This document shows positions 8,501 to 17,346 of a stretch of 64,000 bases of DNA, piece after piece. Every line of letters starts with the position of its first letter. Position 1 is the first letter of the stretch. The DNA is taken from positions 62,001-126,000 of the forward strand of contig CAWHZU010000013.1 in the NCBI GenBank assembly GCA_963833885.1. The letters run 5' to 3'. A program made the position numbers and the translations under genes. Under the pieces are notes generated by a model that had not been told where the DNA came from, searched no databases, and was given only the letters and a program-made list of their open reading frames with translations. The stretch is from JASHPR01 sp963833885. Lineage in GTDB: Bacteria > Actinomycetota > Actinomycetes > Streptosporangiales > Streptosporangiaceae.

Positions 8501-9771
8501 GGCGGCTCGCGCTGGCCGGCGTGGCGGTGACGGCCGGGCTGGCCGTCGTCGCCAGCGCCACGGGCTGCGGGCCGGGACCGGGCCGTGCCTCGGCTGGGGC
8601 GCCCAAGGTGGCGGGCGGCCAGCCAGCACCGGTCTCGGCCAGCCAGCTCGACCACAGTGTGACCGGGGCCTATGCGTTCCTGAACCTGATGATGGACCGG
8701 TACGCCGCCGGTTCCACCCCCCGCCTGGTGCAGAGCTTCACCGGCGGGGTGCTGGGCGAGCAGGGCTTCACCTCCTCGGTGACGTACGACGACGCGCTCG
8801 TGATCGATGCGTATCTGGCCGAGGGGACCCGGGCCGGGCGGGCCAGGGCGGAGGTGATCGGCGACGGGCTGCTGTATGTCCAGGCTCACGATCCCGCGCA
8901 TGACGGGCGCATCCGCGCGGCCTACGCGCCGCGTCCGCTGCTCGGCCCCGGCGACGTGGACGCCACCGACCCGGCGACGCTGGCCGGCAACATGGCCTGG
9001 GCCGGGCAGGCCCTCGTGCACCTCTACGCGGCCACCGGCCGGATGGCGTACCTGGCCGGAGCCGAGGCGATCGGGAACTGGGTGCAGGCGAACTGCCACG
9101 ACACCAGGGGCGCAGGCGGCTATACCGGGGGCGAGACGGCGGACGGCCAGAAGATCGAGTGGAAGTCCACCGAGCACAACATCGACCTATACGTCCTCTT
9201 CACGCTTCTGGCCAGGGAGACGGGAGCGCAGGGGGCGCAGGTGTGGTCGGCACGGGCGGCCTGGGCGCGGCACTTCATCGCCGCGATGTGGGACGGCCAG
9301 CAGCATCACTTCGACGTCGGGACCACCAGCGACGGTGTGACGCCGAACACGGCGGAACTGCCCGAGGACGTCAACACCTGGTCATTCCTGGCCCTGCGGG
9401 ATCCCGCGTACGCGGCGTCTGTCACCTGGGTCGTGCGGAACCTCGCGGTGACCGCGGGCGGGTTCAGCGGCGTGAGCTACTGCACGGGCGACCGGTCGGG
9501 CGTCTGGTTCGAGGGGACCGCCCACCTGGCCGACGCGCTCGAGCTCCGCGGCGATCCCGGGGACGACGTGCTGGCCGCCCGGTATCTGGCCGACATCTAC
9601 GACGCCCAGGTCCACGGGCCGAACGGCGACGGCCTCGGGATCATCGCCGCGTCCAAGGACGGGCTGACCGACTGCGCAGGCGGCAGCTACTACGCGTCGC
9701 TGCACACCGGGACCACGGCCTGGTACATCCTGGCGGCGAAGAAGGTCGACCCGTTCTTCCCGATCCGGTAG
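8497..9771 (+). CDS. exported lipoprotein with six-hairpin (alpha/alpha toroid) glycosidase-like fold
   Basis: 424 residues. Residues 1-24 form an export signal ending SATGC, a plausible lipobox. The rest has repeated helical pairs with aromatic and Gly-rich turns (YTGGE, EWKSTEHNIDLYV, WFEGTAHLADAL), as in alpha/alpha-toroid enzymes acting on polysaccharides. I do not recognise a named family, and catalytic residues cannot be assigned safely. The repeated hydrophobic helices argue for a soluble enzyme outside the membrane. The start lies in the second copy of a duplicated ribosome site. It converges with gntR, 7 bp apart. Confidence 0.75.
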   Translation: MRRLALAGVAVTAGLAVVASATGCGPGPGRASAGAPKVAGGQPAPVSASQLDHSVTGAYAFLNLMMDRYAAGSTPRLVQSFTGGVLGEQGFTSSVTYDDALVIDAYLAEGTRAGRARAEVIGDGLLYVQAHDPAHDGRIRAAYAPRPLLGPGDVDATDPATLAGNMAWAGQALVHLYAATGRMAYLAGAEAIGNWVQANCHDTRGAGGYTGGETADGQKIEWKSTEHNIDLYVLFTLLARETGAQGAQVWSARAAWARHFIAAMWDGQQHHFDVGTTSDGVTPNTAELPEDVNTWSFLALRDPAYAASVTWVVRNLAVTAGGFSGVSYCTGDRSGVWFEGTAHLADALELRGDPGDDVLAARYLADIYDAQVHGPNGDGLGIIAASKDGLTDCAGGSYYASLHTGTTAWYILAAKKVDPFFPIR

Positions 9772-9778
9772 TCAGGGA

Positions 9779-10606
9779 TCAGGGGCCCGCAGTGAGCGTG
9801 TAGCGCACCTCGAGGTGCTCGGCGGAACGGTTGGCAGTGATCGCGACGCTGTCGCCGGGCAGCAGCGCGTGGTCGTCGATGACCGGATCGCCGGTCACGG
9901 TGAAGCTGATCCTGTGGCTGAGCAGCGCGAGGCTGGCCTCTGGCCGGCCGAGTTCGCTGGCGTCCTGCTGGCCCAGGGCCGTCGGGGTGATGGTCTCGCT
10001 GGCCCTGGTCACCGCCAGCCCGTGCTCGGCGAGCAGGGTGTAGAGCCCGCGCTGGCCGGGATCGCCCCGCTCGATGGCGCCGATCAGCGCATCGGGGAGC
10101 AGCGGGGCGGGCAGGTAGGACGTCTGCAGGATCAGCGGCCTGCCGCCGACCAGCCGGAGGCGGCGCAGCCGGAGCACCACGGCGGGGCCGCCGAGGCGGG
10201 CGCCCACGGGCTCCGGCGGGGCCACCTTCTGCGCGGAGAGCAGCCTCGTGCTGATCTCCGCGCCCTGCCCGGCGAGGTCGGTGGCGAAGCTGCGAAGGTG
10301 GCCGAGGTCGTAGGAGTACCGGGCGGCCACGTAGGTTCCGCTTCCGTGCCGGGTGTCCACGAGGCCGTCGTCGATCAGCAGCTGGAGGGCCTGCCGCAGG
10401 GTCATGAGGCTGACGCCGAACTCGTCGGCGAGCTCGCGCTGGGACGGCAGCGAGCTCCCGGCCGGCCACTGGCCGCTGGTGATCCGGTCGTGCAGGCGGG
10501 CGTGGATCTGCAGGTACTTGGGCTGCCGCTGCGCGGCGCTCGGCCGGGCCGGGCCGAGTCCCTGCCGGGCCTGGCCGCCGACCTGGCTGGTCACCTCGCT
10601 GCTCAC
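9779..10606 (-). CDS. GntR/HutC-family transcriptional regulator
   Basis: 275 residues. The N-terminal winged HTH (about 28-97: PKYLQIHARLHDRI, then LPSQRELADEFGVSLMTLRQ) is followed by a UTRA-type ligand domain (about 105-270), which marks the HutC subfamily. The GTG start overlaps the trpA stop (GTGA), so it is translated with trpBA. The palindrome before trpB at 12685 contains two overlapping TCTAGA cores and is a likely operator. The effector may be an amino acid or an amino-acid-derived compound; this is inference from its neighbours. Confidence 0.9.
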   Translation of the reverse strand: MSSEVTSQVGGQARQGLGPARPSAAQRQPKYLQIHARLHDRITSGQWPAGSSLPSQRELADEFGVSLMTLRQALQLLIDDGLVDTRHGSGTYVAARYSYDLGHLRSFATDLAGQGAEISTRLLSAQKVAPPEPVGARLGGPAVVLRLRRLRLVGGRPLILQTSYLPAPLLPDALIGAIERGDPGQRGLYTLLAEHGLAVTRASETITPTALGQQDASELGRPEASLALLSHRISFTVTGDPVIDDHALLPGDSVAITANRSAEHLEVRYTLTAGP

Positions 10607-11391
10607 CGCCAGGCCTGGTCCAGCGCGGCGCGCAGGTCTGCCACGGCCCGCGAGATGTCGCTGACCGTGGCGCCGTCGAGCACCTGGCGCATCAGCGCGG
10701 AGGCGACGACCACGCCGTCGGCGTGCTCGGCCGCCGCGACGGCCCGGCCCGGGGTGTCGATGCCGAAGCCGATCAGCACCGGCTTCCGGGTGTGGCGGCG
10801 TGCCCGGTCTGCGACGGCCCAGCCGCTGGCGTCGTCGCGCCCGCGCGCGGGTCCGGTCGTGGCCATGACGCTCATGACGTAAAGGAAACCGCGGGATCGG
10901 CCCGCGATGAGCCGGATCTGCTCATCTGGGGTGGCCGGGGTGACCATCAGCGTGGCGTCGAGCCCCGCGGCCTGCGCCGCGCCGAGGTAGTCGTCGGCCT
11001 CGGCGACCGGGAGGTCGGGGATGATCGTGCCGCCGATTCCGGCGTCGGCGAGCTCGCGGCAGTAGCTGGCGGGACCGCTGCGGTAGGCGTGGTTCGCGTA
11101 GGCCATCGCGATCAGCGGAACGTCGCTGCCCGCACTGCTGCCCAGCCGGGTGAGGATGGCGGTGGGGGTCGCGCCGCGAGCGATCGCGGCGGCCGAGGCC
11201 TGCTGGATGATCGGGCCGTCGAGCATCGGGTCGGAGAACGGCATCCCGATCTCGACCGCGTCGGCGCCCGCGTCGATCATCGCGGCCAGCAGGTCCGTCC
11301 AGTCGTCCCGGATCCCGCCGGTGACGTACGTGACGAGGATCGGCCGCCCGGCGGCGCGTGCCGCGCCGAGGGCGGTCTCAACGGCGGCCAC
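10603..11391 (-). CDS. trpA: tryptophan synthase alpha chain
   Basis: 262 residues. TrpA cleaves indole-3-glycerol phosphate to indole and glyceraldehyde-3-phosphate. The catalytic acids are present: Glu47 in VEIGMPFSDP and Asp58 in LDGPIIQ; the phosphate loop GFGIDTP is also present. It overlaps trpB upstream by 14 nt and the GntR gene downstream by GTGA, so three genes are co-translated. No other trp genes are in the window. Whether this is the only trpBA pair of the genome is unknown. Confidence 0.95.
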   Translation of the reverse strand: MAAVETALGAARAAGRPILVTYVTGGIRDDWTDLLAAMIDAGADAVEIGMPFSDPMLDGPIIQQASAAAIARGATPTAILTRLGSSAGSDVPLIAMAYANHAYRSGPASYCRELADAGIGGTIIPDLPVAEADDYLGAAQAAGLDATLMVTPATPDEQIRLIAGRSRGFLYVMSVMATTGPARGRDDASGWAVADRARRHTRKPVLIGFGIDTPGRAVAAAEHADGVVVASALMRQVLDGATVSDISRAVADLRAALDQAWR

Positions 11392-12607
11392 GGGTGAGCT
11401 CCTTCAGGATCGCGGCGTCCTTGTCGCCCCGGCCCGACAAGGTGACGAGCACCGCCGCCCCGGCCGGCAGCTCACCGGCGCGCGCCGCGCGCGCGACCCA
11501 GGCCAGAGCGTGGGCCGACTCCAGCGCGGGCAGGATGCCCTCGGTGCGGGCGCACAGCTGCGTGGCGGCGATGGCCTCCTCGTCGGTGACGGTGTGGTAC
11601 TCGGCGCGGCCGGCCGCCGCGAGATGGGCGTGCTCGGGCCCGATGCCCGGGTAATCCAGGCCCGCGGAAACCGAGTGCGCCTCGGTGATCTGGCCGTGGT
11701 CGTCCTGCAGGAACAAAGACAGATAGCCGTGCAGCACGCCGCTGCGGCCGTTGGCCACTGCCGCGCCGCCCGCCGCCTCGACCCCGACGAGCCTGGCCGT
11801 GGTGTCGGCGAAGCCGGCGAACGTCCCTGCCGCGTTCGAGCCGCCGCCCACGCAGGCCACAACCACGTCAGGAATCTGGTCCGGCAGCAGTTCGGCGCAC
11901 TGGGCGCGGGCCTCCTCGCCGATGACGCGCTGGAATTCGCGCACCATCCACGGATAGGGGTGCGGCCCCATCACCGATCCGACGCAGTAGTACGTCGAGT
12001 CAACAGTCGTCACCCAGTGCCGGAACGCCTCGCTGGTGGCATCCTTCAGCGTCCGGGAACCCGAGCCGACGGGGATCACCGTCGCGCCCAGCATCTCCAT
12101 GCGGAACACGTTCAGTTCCTGCCGTTCCATGTCCCGCTCACCCATGTAGACCGTGCAGCCGAGGCCGAGGCGCGCCGCCGCCGACGCCGCGGCGACTCCG
12201 TGCTGCCCAGCACCGGTCTCGGCGACGAGGGCGGTTTTGCCGATCCTGACGGCCAGCAGCGCCTGCGCCATCGTGTTGTTGATCTTGTGGCTGCCGGTGT
12301 GCGCCAGGTCCTCGCGCTTGAGCAGCACCCGCACGCCGAGCGCCGCGGATAGCCGCGCCGCCTCGGTGACCGGCGTCGGCCGGCCTGCATAGTCCCGGAG
12401 GGTGCCTGCCAGCTCGGCGCGGAAGCCCGGGTCGGCCCAGGCGGCCCGGAAAGCCCGCTCGAGCTCCTCGCACGCCGGAACCAGGGCCTCGGGGACGAAG
12501 CGCCCGCCGAATGGACCGAACCGGCCCTGTTCGCCAGGATCGCCCATCATCACCGGCCCGGCCGGTTCCTGATCCATCCCGGCCGGTGTCTGCGTCATCA
12601 GGGTCAT
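11378..12607 (-). CDS. trpB: tryptophan synthase beta chain
   Basis: 409 residues from ATG at 12607 with AAGGAAGG upstream; another ATG lies 9 nt inside. TrpB joins indole and serine using PLP. The PLP lysine sits in HTGSHKINN, the phosphate loop is GGGSNAAG, and RQELNVFRMEMLGA matches the standard TrpB1 type that pairs with TrpA. It is the first gene of trpB-trpA-gntR. A 20-bp palindrome lies 78 bp upstream, shared with the divergent oxidase gene. Confidence 0.95.
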   Translation of the reverse strand: MTLMTQTPAGMDQEPAGPVMMGDPGEQGRFGPFGGRFVPEALVPACEELERAFRAAWADPGFRAELAGTLRDYAGRPTPVTEAARLSAALGVRVLLKREDLAHTGSHKINNTMAQALLAVRIGKTALVAETGAGQHGVAAASAAARLGLGCTVYMGERDMERQELNVFRMEMLGATVIPVGSGSRTLKDATSEAFRHWVTTVDSTYYCVGSVMGPHPYPWMVREFQRVIGEEARAQCAELLPDQIPDVVVACVGGGSNAAGTFAGFADTTARLVGVEAAGGAAVANGRSGVLHGYLSLFLQDDHGQITEAHSVSAGLDYPGIGPEHAHLAAAGRAEYHTVTDEEAIAATQLCARTEGILPALESAHALAWVARAARAGELPAGAAVLVTLSGRGDKDAAILKELTRGRR

Positions 12608-12684
12608 CACTCGCTGCCTTCCTTCGTCAGGCCATTGCCTGCCGCGCTCTCCTTCTTGCCACACTCGTTTTTGCCACTCGGGTT

Positions 12685-12704
12685 CTAGAGTTCTAGAACT
12701 CTAG
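12685..12704. promoter_or_regulatory. 20-bp perfect palindrome, probable GntR operator
   Basis: CTAGAGTTCTAGAACTCTAG is a perfect palindrome between divergent trpB (start 12607) and the FAD oxidase (start 12838). It contains overlapping TCTAGA cores, and HutC-type regulators bind short palindromes of this kind. The only regulator in the operon is the co-translated GntR protein. Confidence 0.65.
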
Positions 12705-12837
12705 CATGATGGCGCGCTGCGGCAAGGCCGGTGGCCGGGCCCTGGCGCGACGGGAGCCTCGGCGCGGGCGCTGGTTCCGGGGCAGGCTCAGCCGCGGCAC
12801 CGGTGCGAGAACGCCGGTGCGGGGGAAGGAAGCAGCC

Positions 12838-14004
12838 ATGCGAGTGATCATTGTGGGCTCGGGCATCGTCGGGGCAAGCTGCGCCTACACCGCAAGTTCC
12901 CGCGGTGCCGAGGTCCTGCTGGCGGACGCCGCGCTGCCGGGCCAGGCCACGGCCGCTGGCGCGGGAATCGTGTGCCCGTGGTCGTCATCGCTGGCGGACG
13001 ACCCGGTCTGGTACGACTTCGCCTCCGCCTCGGCCCGGTATTACCCGGGCCTGATCGCCGAGCTCGCCAACCACGGCGAGGTCGACCTGGGATACCGCCG
13101 GGTCGGCGGCCTGATCCTGACTGGCTCTCCGGAGCAGCAGGAGACCGTCGCGCAGCAGCTTCAGGCCAGGCGCGCCGGAGCACCGGAGATCGGCGATGTT
13201 GCGGCCCTGTCCGCTGCGGAGGCCCGGGCGCTCTTCCCGCCGCTGCGCGCCGACTGCGCCGCGGTCCGCGTTGCCGGCGCGTGCCGGGTGGACGGCCGGC
13301 TGCTCGCGAGCTCGCTGGTCAGGGCGGCGACGTCCGAGGGAGCGGTCCTGACGTCGAGCCGGGCTGAGCTGGTATGCCGCTCGGGCCGGGCCATCGGGGT
13401 GATGCTCAAAGGCCAGTTCGTCGAAGCTGATGCCGTGGTGGCCGCGACCGGCGCGTGGACCATGTCTTTCCTGGAACCCGCCGGCGTGACCGTGGCCGTG
13501 ACGCCGCAGCGCGGGCAGATCGTCCACCTGTCGATCGAGCCGGACGACACCAGCAACTGGCCGGTGGTGCTGCCGACCACGAGCAGCCACTACCTGCTGG
13601 CGTTCGACGGTTCCCGGGTCGTCGTCGGCGCCACCCGTGAGCCCGGGACGGGCTTCGACTACCGGGTGACGCCCGGCGGCCTCGCCGAGGTGCTGGGGCA
13701 GGCGCTGGCAGTGGCGCCCGGACTTGCCACGGCCACGTACCTGGAGACGCGGGTCGGGTTCCGGCCGATGAGCCGGGACGGACGGCCGCTGCTCGGCCCG
13801 GTGCCCGGCGTCGAAGGCCTCGTTGTCGCGACTGGCCTGGGCCCGAATGGGCTGACCATGGGGCCGTACGTTGGGGCCATCGCGGCTCGGGTCGCGCTCG
13901 GCGAGCCGTCCGGCGTGGATCTGGGGCCCGTCAACCCGCTGCGCGCCGCCCCGTCCGCGGCGGTGCCCCAGCCGTGCCCGGCTGACGCGATTGACCTGGA
14001 CTGA
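12838..14004 (+). CDS. FAD-dependent amino-acid oxidase/dehydrogenase (DAO family)
   Basis: 388 residues from ATG at 12838, preceded by GGGGGAAGGA. The Rossmann FAD motif GSGIVGAS lies at 7-14, and the C-terminal FAD part reads ATGLGPNGLTMGPY. The sequence is closest to D-amino-acid dehydrogenase/glycine-oxidase-like members, which oxidise D- or secondary amino acids to imino acids. It is divergent from trpBA across a perfect palindrome, so the two units are probably controlled together. An upstream in-frame ATG at 12706 would run through the regulatory region and is rejected. Substrate unknown. Confidence 0.88.
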   Translation: MRVIIVGSGIVGASCAYTASSRGAEVLLADAALPGQATAAGAGIVCPWSSSLADDPVWYDFASASARYYPGLIAELANHGEVDLGYRRVGGLILTGSPEQQETVAQQLQARRAGAPEIGDVAALSAAEARALFPPLRADCAAVRVAGACRVDGRLLASSLVRAATSEGAVLTSSRAELVCRSGRAIGVMLKGQFVEADAVVAATGAWTMSFLEPAGVTVAVTPQRGQIVHLSIEPDDTSNWPVVLPTTSSHYLLAFDGSRVVVGATREPGTGFDYRVTPGGLAEVLGQALAVAPGLATATYLETRVGFRPMSRDGRPLLGPVPGVEGLVVATGLGPNGLTMGPYVGAIAARVALGEPSGVDLGPVNPLRAAPSAAVPQPCPADAIDLD

Positions 14005-14045
14005 CCCGGCTGGCCCGGGCTGCGCGTAACAGGCGGTGCGCCCGG

Positions 14046-14819
14046 TCAGGACGCCAGCAGATCGAGTTCCCCGGACAGGACGCGGGCGGTGACGGTGTGG
14101 GCAGTGCCGGCAGTCACTGGAATGCCGACGTGAACGTAGCCCGAGGTGACCTGGTCGCTGACGGCGTAGCCGACCGAGCCGGGCAGTGACAGCGTGGCCT
14201 GGGCGGAGGTGAGGGTGACGCTGACCTGCTTGGGCGGCGCGGTGAACGTCGCGGTCAGATGGCCCGACGTGATGACGGCCTGCAACGAGGGAGAGCTCAG
14301 TCGCGTCGCGCTGACGTCGACGCTCGCGGCCGTTATCCGCAGCGGCCCGGCGAGGCCGGAGACGATGACGTGACCGGACGGCTGGCTGAGCACGACGGCG
14401 GTACGCCGCGGCACGACCAGCCGCCAGTGCGCGGTGCACGGGCTTGCCGTGGCACAGCGGTAGCGCAGGCGGAGCAGGTGAGCGTTGACCATCCGGGTCG
14501 AAGCGGCCGGGGCGTGACCGGTCCAGTCCAGCTGCCCGGTCAGCGCCACCCTTCCGGTCGCCGAGCCGACGATGGTCAGCTGCCCGGGTACCGCCTGCAG
14601 TTCGACCGTGCGTACCGAGCCAGCGCTGACCGAAACCGTGCTCGTCCCGCCCGGGCCATGGCTGCCGTGCGCCGAGGCGGCAGAGACGGTCGCGGCGACG
14701 GTGACCGCGAGCAGCGCAACCGCGCCGACGACGACGGCCGGCGAGCGCCACGGCTGGCGCCGCACGCCAGGCTCCGCCGCGGCCGGACCGGGGTCGCCGG
14801 ACGGGGAGCGGGGGGTCAT
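14046..14819 (-). CDS. membrane-anchored beta-structured protein (DUF4097-like)
   Basis: 257 residues from ATG at 14819; an ATG at 14885 is also in frame. A short cytoplasmic N-terminus is followed by one membrane segment (about 28-47: VVVGAVALLAVTVAATVSAA), then about 205 residues of short beta-strand repeats (GQLTIVGSATGRVALTG, SGHVIVSGLAGPLRIT) as in the right-handed beta-repeat proteins of the DUF4097 adhesin-like group. It is probably exposed on the outer face of the membrane. It converges with the oxidase gene, 41 bp apart. Confidence 0.75.
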   Translation of the reverse strand: MTPRSPSGDPGPAAAEPGVRRQPWRSPAVVVGAVALLAVTVAATVSAASAHGSHGPGGTSTVSVSAGSVRTVELQAVPGQLTIVGSATGRVALTGQLDWTGHAPAASTRMVNAHLLRLRYRCATASPCTAHWRLVVPRRTAVVLSQPSGHVIVSGLAGPLRITAASVDVSATRLSSPSLQAVITSGHLTATFTAPPKQVSVTLTSAQATLSLPGSVGYAVSDQVTSGYVHVGIPVTAGTAHTVTARVLSGELDLLAS

Positions 14820-15230
14820 GAGCGTTGCCTGCCCGTTCGGGAGAAAACCATGCGGATGCCCGCCGAGTCTTGCATATACGGCCATTACATGTCGTGTCGC
14901 GAGCAGCCGTACTAGCGCTGCGCTAGCGAATCGCTGCCGCCGGCTTGACGGCGACCGGTGGCTGGTATTTCACTGTCGCCCGTGCCCCGCTGCCCGGCCA
15001 GGCCCCGCTTCTCCCCCGTGGTCTCCTGGCGGCGGGCACCAAAATCGTCGCGGCGCGCCCAGGTGTGCCGCCGGATGCGAGTGGTTGCGGTAGCGCAGCC
15101 TGAACGCTGACCCTGACGTGCGCTGGCCGTTCCCCTCAGGCGGGGGGAGCGGCCAGCGCCGCGCCGTGCCCTGGCCGGCTGTGACCGTGAACCCCGGTGA
15201 GCACCAGTGATCATCATCTAGAGTTCCGGC
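14820..15230. other. 411-bp divergent intergenic region
   Basis: Between a minus-strand gene start (14819) and a plus-strand start (15231). It contains a strong hairpin at 15120-15159. Frames in this stretch have no coding character, and I see no tRNA- or riboswitch-like fold. An unannotated small RNA ending at the hairpin is possible. Confidence 0.4.
15120..15159 (+). terminator. strong hairpin inside a divergent intergenic region
   Basis: A 16-bp stem with one G-T pair (arms 15120-15135 and 15144-15159) and an 8-nt loop. No protein gene ends here on either strand, so it either terminates an unrecognised transcript or insulates the gene at 15231. Confidence 0.6.
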
Positions 15231-16136
15231 ATGATCTCCGAAGAAACGGTGGCACAGGTAGCCACCCTGATGCCGCAGCCCGACCGCAGCGTCCTCGCCA
15301 TCGCGCCGCCAGGAACTGGGCCGGGAACATGGGCGGGCGCGCCGAGCGCCGCCCGCGGCGACGAGGAGATCTATCTCGCATACCGCCTGCGCCGCCCGCA
15401 GGGACGCGGACGCGGCTACGCCGTGGTGGTGGCGCGTTCGGCCGACGGCGTGCACTTCGAGACCATACTCACGATCGGCAGGGAAGAGCTCGGCGCCGAG
15501 TCACTGGAGCGCCCGGCGATCGTGCGGGCCCCGGACGGTAGCTGGCGGCTCTACCTGAGCTGCGCCACGCCGGGCACCAAGCACTGGCGCGTTGAGGTGC
15601 TCGAGGCGCAGCACCCGGGCGCGTTCGAAGCGCGGCGCAGCCGGATGGTGCTGCCCGGTGACGCCAGCACCGCCGTCAAGGACCCGGTCATCGTCCGCGA
15701 TGGGGACCTGTGGCACCTCTGGGCGTCGGTGCATCCGCTGACCGACCCGGACCAGACCGACCGGATGGCGACCGATTACGCCTGCAGCACCGACGGCCTG
15801 TCCTGGACCTGGCAGGGCACCGCGCTCAGCCCGCGGCCCGGCGAGTGGGATGCGCGCGGCGTGCGGGTGACCGCCGTCCGGCTGTCCCCGGGCAGCGTCG
15901 TCGCGTACTACGACGGGCGGGCCGCGGCGGCCGAAAACTTCGAGGAGCGGACCGGGGTCGCGGCCGGCGATCGGCCCGGGTCACTGACCGCGCGGGGGCC
16001 GATCGCCCAGTCACCGTACCGGGACAGGGGCCTGCGCTATCTCTCCATCCTCGACCTCGGGGACTCCCACGAGCGCTACTACTACGAGATGACGCGGGCC
16101 GACGGGGCGCACGAGCTGCGCACCGAGTACCGCTGA
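15231..16136 (+). CDS. five-bladed beta-propeller (GH43/arabinanase-like) protein
   Basis: 301 residues, no signal peptide. Repeated blades have the pattern of glycosidase propellers: EEIYLAYRLR, SADGVHFETI, RPAIVRAPDGSWRLYLSCAT, VKDPVIVRDGDLWHLWAS, STDGLSWTWQG. ERPAIVRAPDG and KDPVIVRDG resemble the DP/RP blade turns of GH43-like proteins. Enzyme activity is not assured because a full catalytic triad cannot be placed. ATG start in a single-gene unit after a strong hairpin. Confidence 0.7.
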   Translation: MISEETVAQVATLMPQPDRSVLAIAPPGTGPGTWAGAPSAARGDEEIYLAYRLRRPQGRGRGYAVVVARSADGVHFETILTIGREELGAESLERPAIVRAPDGSWRLYLSCATPGTKHWRVEVLEAQHPGAFEARRSRMVLPGDASTAVKDPVIVRDGDLWHLWASVHPLTDPDQTDRMATDYACSTDGLSWTWQGTALSPRPGEWDARGVRVTAVRLSPGSVVAYYDGRAAAAENFEERTGVAAGDRPGSLTARGPIAQSPYRDRGLRYLSILDLGDSHERYYYEMTRADGAHELRTEYR

Positions 16137-16176
16137 CCGGGGCTCTGGCCAGACTCGGGCCAGAAGCGAGAGCGCC

Positions 16177-17159
16177 TCAGAGAGCGCGTGGCTGGCCGTT
16201 GCGCGCCTGACGCTGGCCCTCGGGCCTGGCGCCGACCAGCCCGCCCGAGTCGCCGCGCGGCTGCAGCCAGTCGCCGAAGTCCTCGCCGGTGATCTCCTCG
16301 AGAAGCTTGATGTCCTTCTCGAATTTGGGGATCAGCGCCTGGCGCTGCTCCCACGTCAGGGGCTGCCGGGGTGGGCTGTCTCGCTGCAGGGTCCGTTCCA
16401 GCGATTCGGTCACCGCGCCCGCGCCCGGCAGAAGGTGGCTCACCGCTGCGCTGGCGCGCAGCACCCTGGACACGGCGCGGTGCCGCAGCGATCCCTGCGG
16501 ATGGGCGGTGACGTTCTCTCGCGGAACCTCGGTGAGCACGCCCTGCGGTACCCCGAGGAAACCGCAGATCCGGTCCAGCACCTGGGCAGGGTTCTCGATC
16601 AGGGCACGGTAGCGGAATACCAGAACGTGCTCCGGGGGGAACATCGTGTACAGGTGATCCAGTTGCTCCCCGTAGCGCCCGAGCGCCGTGTAGTGCCAGA
16701 AATCCGCCCAGCCGGCTTCGATACGGCGCTCTTCCTCGGCGCAGGCCAGGACGAAGTCGCTAACCGGGTCCAGGCGGCCGACCAGAGGTGGGTCCAGTTC
16801 GAATGCGCCCGCTCCACTGGGTCTCGCAGGATCGCGATCAGCTTGGCATCCGGGATAAGCGCCTGTATGCGGCGCTGCGCGTCCCGGTCATACAGGTAGA
16901 ACGGGGTCGACTCGCCGCGCAGGGTACCGGCGGGCGCCGGGTCGAACAGCGCCTCGTAGTCGTCCCGCTGCCACACGTGCTCGCGGTACGTCTGCACGTC
17001 ACCCGGCCCGCCCTTGGCCGGCGGCGGGCCGTCGGTGAGGAAGAACTTGGGCTCCTTGACTGCCGACATGTAGAGCGACGGGTGCCGGGCGAGCGCAACA
17101 TGGAGGGCCGTGGTGCCGGCCTTGGGCGCGCCTGAAATGAAGAAGTCGGGCAGGGCCAT
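16177..17159 (-). pseudogene. PAPS-dependent sulfotransferase, single frameshift
   Basis: The first frame (17159 down to about 16780) gives FFISGAPKAGTTALH, the 5-prime-phosphosulfate loop, and LRDPVERAHSNW, the 3-prime-phosphate motif. The remaining half (HVLVFRYRALIENPAQVLD and onward) is in a second frame down to 16177. Restoring one G near 16779 gives WSAGLDPV and joins them into one protein of about 327 residues. It would transfer sulfate from PAPS to an unknown acceptor. It could be a true pseudogene or a sequencing error, since other genes here show single-base indels. TATAGT on the minus strand (17204-17209), in an A/T-rich stretch, may be its -10 box. Confidence 0.85.
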
Positions 17160-17346
17160 GGCTTCTCCTGCAGTTGATGGCCCGAGCGGGCGAGGGAAAG
17201 ACTACTATACCCACTTTATTTATAGGCATACCTTCTACTGTTCATCCATACCCTGCAGACGATTTTCGATTCATGGCGAAGCGGTTGATCTGCGGCGCTA
17301 TGGTCCCGGGCCACGCCGCCGGAACGGAGGCTGCCCGAGCCGTGGT

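Noticed and set aside
12706..12837. N-terminal extension of the FAD oxidase
   Set aside because: Arg/Gly-rich with no match to the family; the Rossmann motif begins at 12838, which has a strong ribosome site.
17195..17280. A/T-rich stretch as an insertion or attachment site
   Set aside because: No flanking repeats, integrase or transposase; it fits the promoter of the sulfotransferase gene.
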